Assembly: GCA_009774145.1 (NCBI GenBank)
Contig: VSND01000082.1
Location: 1 to 17,800, forward strand
Direction: 5' to 3'
Origin: Lachnospiraceae bacterium
GTDB taxonomy: Bacteria > Bacillota > Clostridia > Lachnospirales > Lachnospiraceae
DNA length: 17,800 nt
Shown: piece by piece, positions 13,758 through 17,800 of the stretch
Position numbering within the stretch: the stretch's first letter is position 1
Layout: each line of letters begins with the position of its first letter
Program-made: the position numbers and the translations under genes
The notes under the pieces: model-generated
What the model was told of the DNA's origin: nothing
The model's input: the letters and a program-made list of their open reading frames with translations, nothing else
Databases searched by the model: none

Positions 13758-16379
13758 TTATTTTGTTCCATCAAAAAAGTTCTGCACCCATCCTTCATCT
13801 TCGAAAGAAAACGTTTCTTCTTTTCCAAGGTACAGCTTCTTCTCCTTTCGGTATACAGGCACTGTTACAAAACACCAGTCCATGGGTCTGGCCCATACAA
13901 AAAATTTTACTTCATTTTCCACAATATCATCCGTGTCCGCCTGAAGGATATGTTCCCCGTAGATTTCCTGAATCTCTTCGTATTCTTTCGGACAGAAATC
14001 AGACAGGGCACACTGGCAGGAGTACTGATACCGTTCCTTTCCGTCCTCGTCCTTCAGGTACAGCCGAAGCAGCAGATCGTCCATATTTCTGGAAATCATC
14101 CCGCTTCTGCCATGGCGCTCCAGACGGTGGATCAGGATGATCTCTTCCCCGCTGTGGGTATGTGCGGTAACCTGATAGGGCAGCGCCGGTTCTCCGGTCC
14201 GGATCGTTACGTCCGCAAACCCGTACCGCCGGTCCCTTAAGTAACGGAGCGCACCGTCCACGCAGCTCATCTTAAGTTCCGGATCGCTGCTCCCCTCTCT
14301 GTTCCTTCTCCGGAAGCGGATCGCCTTCCCCGGCACGTACTCTTTCAGGGCGTCCCGAAAGATCCCGATCCGGCAGGACTGTCCGGTCAGACGGATGATT
14401 GAAAAGTCCGAAAGCAGATCCTCCCCATACATCCGTTCCAGGAACCGGCGCATGATCCCGTAGATATCTCCCTGCAGCAGAAGCTCCAGTTCGTAGATGC
14501 TCAAGAAGATCCGCGGGAATTCCTTCACGGTTTCAAGGCCCCTCTCCGTCTGAATCGACAGCTTCCATTTATCCGCCGGAATCCATGTGCCGGCGCTTTT
14601 CTCCCAAGGTTCTGACGCGATCACCACCTGCAGCGTTCCTGCATGAGCATAGAATTCCTTTTTTGCTTTTTCCGCCAGATGAAACAGCAGATAAAAATTG
14701 TTTTTCACCCGGTAATAATCCGCCCTGCTCCGGTTCTCAAAATCCTTAAAGCGGGTGGGAAGGAAAGCCTCCGCTTTTTCATATTCCTGCTCCAGTTCTC
14801 TGTATAACGCTTCCGTCCCCTGCCGGTCCACATAGCGGAAGACGTCCATATCATAGCCGGACAGGATCTGTTCCGCCGGTTCTGCCGCATCCGGATACAG
14901 CTGATTGACCAGGCGAAGCTTCAGGATCTGCATGATCCGGTAAGTCAGATTGTTTCCGCCGAAATCCGTATCGCCGTTTTCGTAGGCCGTGTCGATCTCG
15001 ATCCGGTAGGATACCCTCTGATCCCACACCCGGAAGGTGCAGGAACACAGATCCGTCGTGCCTCCCCCGCAGTCGATGATCAGCGCATGGTACGGCTGTC
15101 CTTCCTCCACGGTTCCGGCCTCAGTCATCCCGGATATGGTGTTGTACAGAACCGAGACTCCCTCATCGATCATGCCTTCCTTCTCCACCGCATAATCAGG
15201 CAGAATCTCTGCGAACATTCGACCGAACTGCGCCTTCTGTTTGACCGGGCAGGATACATGAACCTTTGGTATGCAGCATTTGAACTGGTTTCTGACCGTA
15301 TCAATCACATATGTAAAAAATGCTTTTAAGATTTCCTTCCTGGCCACGAACCCCCGGCGTCCCTGCCGATCCGTGATCTCTTCCAGTTTTTCACAGTCTG
15401 CAATCCACCGCTTGATATCATAGAACACACAGAATCCTTCATCAATATAGCTGGATTCCGCCAGGCGGATGGCGTCATAGACGAAGAGAAATTGCGGCTT
15501 TCCGCCTTCCACGGACAGTACCGCCGCCACACTGGGAAGCAGGGTGCTTCCTCTTTCGTCTGTCGCAGAATCATAAAAACGGGCATAGTTCGTATCGTTT
15601 TCCCGGAATCCCCGTTCCCCGTCCCGCAGTCCCATCTGCGCGAAATACCGGCTGTCCAGATAGACCCCCGCCGTCGTGCTGCTGGTTCCAAAGTCCATCG
15701 CCATGGGCATGGCAAGCGGCGCCGGTTTCCTTACTTCAAAATCCAGAAGCGGTATCCGGTACACCTCCATGGATTCCGGCAGCCGTTCCCGCTGTCCGCT
15801 GCAGATCCCGAAAAGCAGTTCGGATTCCCTGCGCCCCATGCAGTACAGGCTGTAGTTCCTGATCCTGGATTCCCGGCACGGGATATCTGCTGCCTTTGTA
15901 AGATAGAGATAATCGGTCCTTTTCCCCATGGGAACTACATTCAGGATTGCGCAGACCATCCCGTCCCCGCCTATGACCAGCGCGTTGGTTCCTGCCAGCG
16001 CTCTGGTGTAAGGCAGCGTCAGTCCGTCTCCAAATCCCAGTTCCAGCCCTTCATAGACGATGATCCGGGAGCGGCATTCCAGATGCAGGTCCGTCCGTTC
16101 CCGCAGTGTGGCATGTCCCACAGCCGTTTCCAGTGTCTGATATCCTGTCTCATCTGCCTTCCGGATCAGAAAATACTCCTCTGCTCCCCGATACCGCAGA
16201 ATCACGCGGATCAGTTCCTCCTTATCCAGCGGATTTAAGATACCCTGAAGAATCTTTTCCTTCCTGCATACCTCACGCAGCTGGAATGCGGTCATTAAGA
16301 GAAGATCTGATTTGTGATAGCGTTTTACCGACTGGTCCTCTGCCTGTTTTTTTCTGATCGTGTATCCGTATTTGTCCAT
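13758..16379 (-). CDS. SAP-motif + Hsp70/actin-like ATPase (873 aa)
   Basis: A large soluble protein with the nucleotide-binding signature of the Hsp70/actin superfamily. The phosphate-1 loop is AMDFGTSSTTAG (residues 227-238), phosphate-2 is LIIDCGGGTTDLCS (433-446), a GDTDFGGNN element lies near 469-477, and the adenosine-side motif is IIRLTGQSCRIGIF (661-674). Residues about 21-66 (HKSDLLLMTAFQLREVC, then LDKEELIRVILRYRG) resemble a SAP-type helix-loop-helix. The ATPase core begins only near 225, after an extra N-terminal domain, and there is no DnaK-type substrate-binding tail, so this is not a housekeeping DnaK. It most resembles the large SrfB-like or uncharacterised Hsp70 families. ATG at 16379 has GGAG 8 bases upstream, 16 bases after the peptidase gene. 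The Rhs1 frame continues immediately after its TAA. Possible role: ATP-driven chaperone or assembly factor for Rhs. Confidence 0.8.
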   Translation of the reverse strand: MDKYGYTIRKKQAEDQSVKRYHKSDLLLMTAFQLREVCRKEKILQGILNPLDKEELIRVILRYRGAEEYFLIRKADETGYQTLETAVGHATLRERTDLHLECRSRIIVYEGLELGFGDGLTLPYTRALAGTNALVIGGDGMVCAILNVVPMGKRTDYLYLTKAADIPCRESRIRNYSLYCMGRRESELLFGICSGQRERLPESMEVYRIPLLDFEVRKPAPLAMPMAMDFGTSSTTAGVYLDSRYFAQMGLRDGERGFRENDTNYARFYDSATDERGSTLLPSVAAVLSVEGGKPQFLFVYDAIRLAESSYIDEGFCVFYDIKRWIADCEKLEEITDRQGRRGFVARKEILKAFFTYVIDTVRNQFKCCIPKVHVSCPVKQKAQFGRMFAEILPDYAVEKEGMIDEGVSVLYNTISGMTEAGTVEEGQPYHALIIDCGGGTTDLCSCTFRVWDQRVSYRIEIDTAYENGDTDFGGNNLTYRIMQILKLRLVNQLYPDAAEPAEQILSGYDMDVFRYVDRQGTEALYRELEQEYEKAEAFLPTRFKDFENRSRADYYRVKNNFYLLFHLAEKAKKEFYAHAGTLQVVIASEPWEKSAGTWIPADKWKLSIQTERGLETVKEFPRIFLSIYELELLLQGDIYGIMRRFLERMYGEDLLSDFSIIRLTGQSCRIGIFRDALKEYVPGKAIRFRRRNREGSSDPELKMSCVDGALRYLRDRRYGFADVTIRTGEPALPYQVTAHTHSGEEIILIHRLERHGRSGMISRNMDDLLLRLYLKDEDGKERYQYSCQCALSDFCPKEYEEIQEIYGEHILQADTDDIVENEVKFFVWARPMDWCFVTVPVYRKEKKLYLGKEETFSFEDEGWVQNFFDGTK

Positions 16380-16395
16380 TTTCGTTACTCCATTT

Positions 16396-17097
16396 TTATT
16401 CTTTTATGTATTGAATCCATTTTACAATTCCTTTACCAAGGCTGCTTTGAAATCCTGTGTCAAACACTTCTCTGACGGATGCCGCTCTCAACAGGCCATC
16501 CCATGGATCATACAAACAAATATGATCTCTGTTCATGCCCATAATAATCAGTGTATGAAATCGATAATCTTCCAGCATCACATTGGCCAGAATACACTTT
16601 TTCTGTGATACTGTTTTACATATCTCCTTATGGTACTGCTCAAAAACTGATATTTCACTTTCGTAATACCCCTTTGTTGAAATGGAGATTCCTGCATGAC
16701 ACGGGTTTCCAGTAATCACATATTTCATTCCTCGCACTTTACATTGATCGTCTCCGCTGATATCTTCATCTTTCATGAAACCAGATGCATTCATTACTAT
16801 GGCTCTCTGCCACGCATCTACTGTAAAGACTCCCCGCATGCATCCTGCCATTTCCAACCGCAGCCCTCTGTGTTCCTCTGTCGGAACACAGAGGTTCAGC
16901 CATTGCCGGGACACCATTCCATAAGGCAGATCCGTTAAATCCTGTGAATCGTATACAATGGAAAAGTTCCATTGTGGATGCCTGTATTTGTACTGCTGCC
17001 CCAGTATCTTACATGCTACTGCCCAGCACCAGTTTCTTCGATTCTGGATATACGGCTGAGGATAAATCTCAGCACAATCACGAATAAACGGCTTCAT
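16396..17097 (-). CDS. Papain-like cysteine peptidase (C39/C70-type fold, 233 aa)
   Basis: A 233-residue cytoplasmic-looking protein without a signal peptide. Near the N-terminus is the papain-superfamily nucleophile motif NRRNWCWAVACKILG, with Cys24 as probable catalytic Cys. Near the C-terminus RFHTLIIMG supplies the probable catalytic His181, and CLYDPWDG supplies Asp197, the usual spacing and context for a Cys-His-Asp triad in Peptidase_C39_2/C70-like proteins. The start is the ATG at 17097 with GGAAAG upstream. The gene ends 16 bases before the Hsp70-like ATPase gene, so the two are very probably co-transcribed, followed by rhs1. It could process the Rhs protein or a partner, or be a stand-alone effector. 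A perfect 12-bp inverted repeat lies inside the gene at 16865-16894. Confidence 0.75.
   Translation of the reverse strand: MKPFIRDCAEIYPQPYIQNRRNWCWAVACKILGQQYKYRHPQWNFSIVYDSQDLTDLPYGMVSRQWLNLCVPTEEHRGLRLEMAGCMRGVFTVDAWQRAIVMNASGFMKDEDISGDDQCKVRGMKYVITGNPCHAGISISTKGYYESEISVFEQYHKEICKTVSQKKCILANVMLEDYRFHTLIIMGMNRDHICLYDPWDGLLRAASVREVFDTGFQSSLGKGIVKWIQYIKE
16865..16894. repeat. Perfect 12-bp inverted repeat (6-nt loop) inside the peptidase gene
   Basis: CCTCTGTGTTCC at 16865-16876 is followed by six bases and its exact complement GGAACACAGAGG at 16883-16894. Seven of 12 pairs are G:C, so a stable mRNA hairpin is expected within the coding region. It encodes residues around CVPTEEHRG. No U-run follows, so it is not a standard terminator. 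Confidence 0.8.
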
Positions 17098-17135
17098 GTT
17101 TTTCTTTCCAACATCAGCGACATTATTTTCGACAT
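17094..17135 (-). CDS. Possible 13-aa leader ORF overlapping the peptidase start
   Basis: ATG at 17135-17133 begins MSKIMSLMLERKT and stops at TGA 17096-17094, overlapping the ATG of the peptidase gene (ATGA overlap). It has the strongest ribosome site of the region: GAGGGAGGG at about 17144-17152, 8 bases before the ATG. The peptidase's own site (GGAAAG, about 6 bases upstream) is weaker. The layout fits translational coupling or a short regulatory leader. The peptide itself need not have a function. Confidence 0.35.
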   Translation of the reverse strand: MSKIMSLMLERKT

Positions 17136-17204
17136 TTTATTTGCCCTCCCTCTGTCTCAATTTTTCTAAACCTTTCACCTATAATTTTTTCAAATTCAAT
17201 ACAT

Positions 17205-17540
17205 TCAGCCAATATATAACTTTATATCCTCTCTTTCTTTGCTGAATATTTGATTCATCTCCATACATAAATTATCTATTCGATCTCTTATATATACTCC
17301 CTGCTCATTATTCATATGTTCAACAAGCCAGTTTTTCAGTTCTGTCAATTCCATTTTTACAGGTTCCAATTCGTCTTTTCCTATCTCAATTCCACACTGA
17401 AAACATCTCACCCATTTTAAATCCAGTTTTTCAATTGCCAGCAACCAGTAATTTTCAAATACTCTTTCGGTTGAAACAGGCACATAAATACACTTTTCAT
17501 TTTCATTAATAGGATTACTTACCATCAAACATATTGACAT
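17205..17540 (-). CDS. Small unrecognised protein, possible second immunity protein (111 aa)
   Basis: This is a 111-residue soluble protein with no signal peptide or membrane segment. The frame is open further upstream to 17600, but the best start is the ATG at 17540-17538. It lies one base after the TGA of the Imm11-like gene and has GGAG about 7 bases upstream, which implies translational coupling. The sequence opens MSICLMVSN, holds a central VSTERVFENYWL and a WVRCFQCGIEIGKDEL stretch with a C-x2-C pair, and ends in a charged, probably helical tail. I do not recognise the family. Size, coupling to an immunity-like gene and position in a toxin island suggest an immunity or accessory role, but that is inference. 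Confidence 0.6.
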   Translation of the reverse strand: MSICLMVSNPINENEKCIYVPVSTERVFENYWLLAIEKLDLKWVRCFQCGIEIGKDELEPVKMELTELKNWLVEHMNNEQGVYIRDRIDNLCMEMNQIFSKEREDIKLYIG

Positions 17541-17541
17541 A

Positions 17542-17800
17542 TCAATCTCCGCTCCAGACAAGTTGAAATTTAAATCCTGACAACTCATTTTCCAAAACAC
17601 AGTTTTTAAAATTATCTGTTACCAATGCACTTCTCCTTGGTTCATCCTTAATTTTAAAAATATCAGTCCCTCGCAGCCTTTCTTCTATAAATGCATATGA
17701 TTGAAAAATCATTATCCTGTCACTATTTGGAGACATACGATATTTTGATTTTTTATAGTCAATGCAATCCAATACATTAATTATATTGATGATATAAAAC
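17542..17800 (-). CDS. Imm11/DUF1629-like immunity protein, C-terminal part (cut by window edge)
   Basis: The minus-strand frame is open from the window edge to a TGA at 17544-17542, so the N-terminus lies outside the window. A TTG start at 17772 is possible, but the frame continues upstream with a protein-like stretch (YIINIINVLDCIDYKKSKY), so this is read as an incomplete gene. The visible part follows the pattern I know from the Imm11 (DUF1629) family: an Asp/Ser motif (DCIDYKKSKY), then DIFKI, then SALVTDNFKNCVLE, and a closing GFKFQLVW. Family members are usually near 200 residues, so about 85 C-terminal residues are seen here. The family is known from immunity genes beside polymorphic toxins, so its cognate toxin should lie further right, outside the window. 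The assignment rests on motif memory, not a search. Confidence 0.7.
   Translation of the reverse strand, partial: FYIINIINVLDCIDYKKSKYRMSPNSDRIMIFQSYAFIEERLRGTDIFKIKDEPRRSALVTDNFKNCVLENELSGFKFQLVWSGD

Noticed and set aside
15492..16238. Plus-strand ORF of 248 codons opposite the ATPase gene
   Set aside because: The minus strand holds an intact ATPase with all nucleotide-binding motifs; the plus frame is a GC-driven shadow.
17541..17600. Upstream extension of the 111-aa gene
   Set aside because: It overlaps the Imm11-like C-terminus out of frame; the ATG at 17540 has the better ribosome site.

Overview
The window looks like a fast-evolving Rhs (YD-repeat) polymorphic-toxin island from a Gram-positive gut-type Clostridia/Lachnospiraceae relative. 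The basis is AGGAGG-type ribosome sites, moderate-to-low GC, the flavour of the YD repeats and core motifs, and AT-rich effector/immunity genes beside GC-richer Rhs cores. Genus cannot be set from the sequence. Every convincing gene lies on the minus strand, so the locus is read from the right end (17800) to the left end (1). The only plus-strand coding signal is a broken transposase scrap.

Layout in transcription order. (1) 17800-17205: the C-terminal end of an Imm11/DUF1629-like immunity protein, cut by the window edge, with a tightly coupled small gene behind it. (2) 17135-13758: a tiny leader ORF, a papain-like cysteine peptidase and a large SAP-motif + Hsp70/actin-like ATPase. (3) 13757-9231: a long Rhs protein (Rhs1) whose frame is open right up to the ATPase stop codon. 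It ends in a tip with a His...Cys pair typical of caspase/CHAT-like peptidases and is followed by a membrane protein that is a candidate immunity factor. (4) 9230-8306: an immunity-gene remnant, a DcrB/EagR-like chaperone candidate and a 164-bp displaced piece of a gene that lies 7.6 kb away. (5) 8305-5709: a second Rhs (Rhs2), without its N-terminus and split by a frameshift at an A4 run, ending in a hydrophobic Gly-rich toxin-like domain. (6) 5551-3439: its candidate immunity gene, then an orphan Rhs tip of the same toxin family with a paralogous immunity gene. (7) 3349-37: further membrane-anchored or small proteins, probably immunity or accessory genes, with a transposase remnant between them.

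How it may work (inference). Rhs shells enclose and deliver variable C-terminal toxins, and neighbouring immunity genes protect the producer. The orphan tips, displaced fragments and decayed copies show the locus reshuffling tips by recombination. The least familiar part is the papain-like peptidase / SAP-Hsp70 ATPase / Rhs gene string, which could be a maturation, folding or delivery module for Rhs effectors. The other noteworthy element is a toxin/immunity family pair, present twice in diverged form, that I cannot match to a named family. No tRNA, rRNA, CRISPR array or intact insertion sequence was seen. No gene-free stretch exceeds 300 bases.
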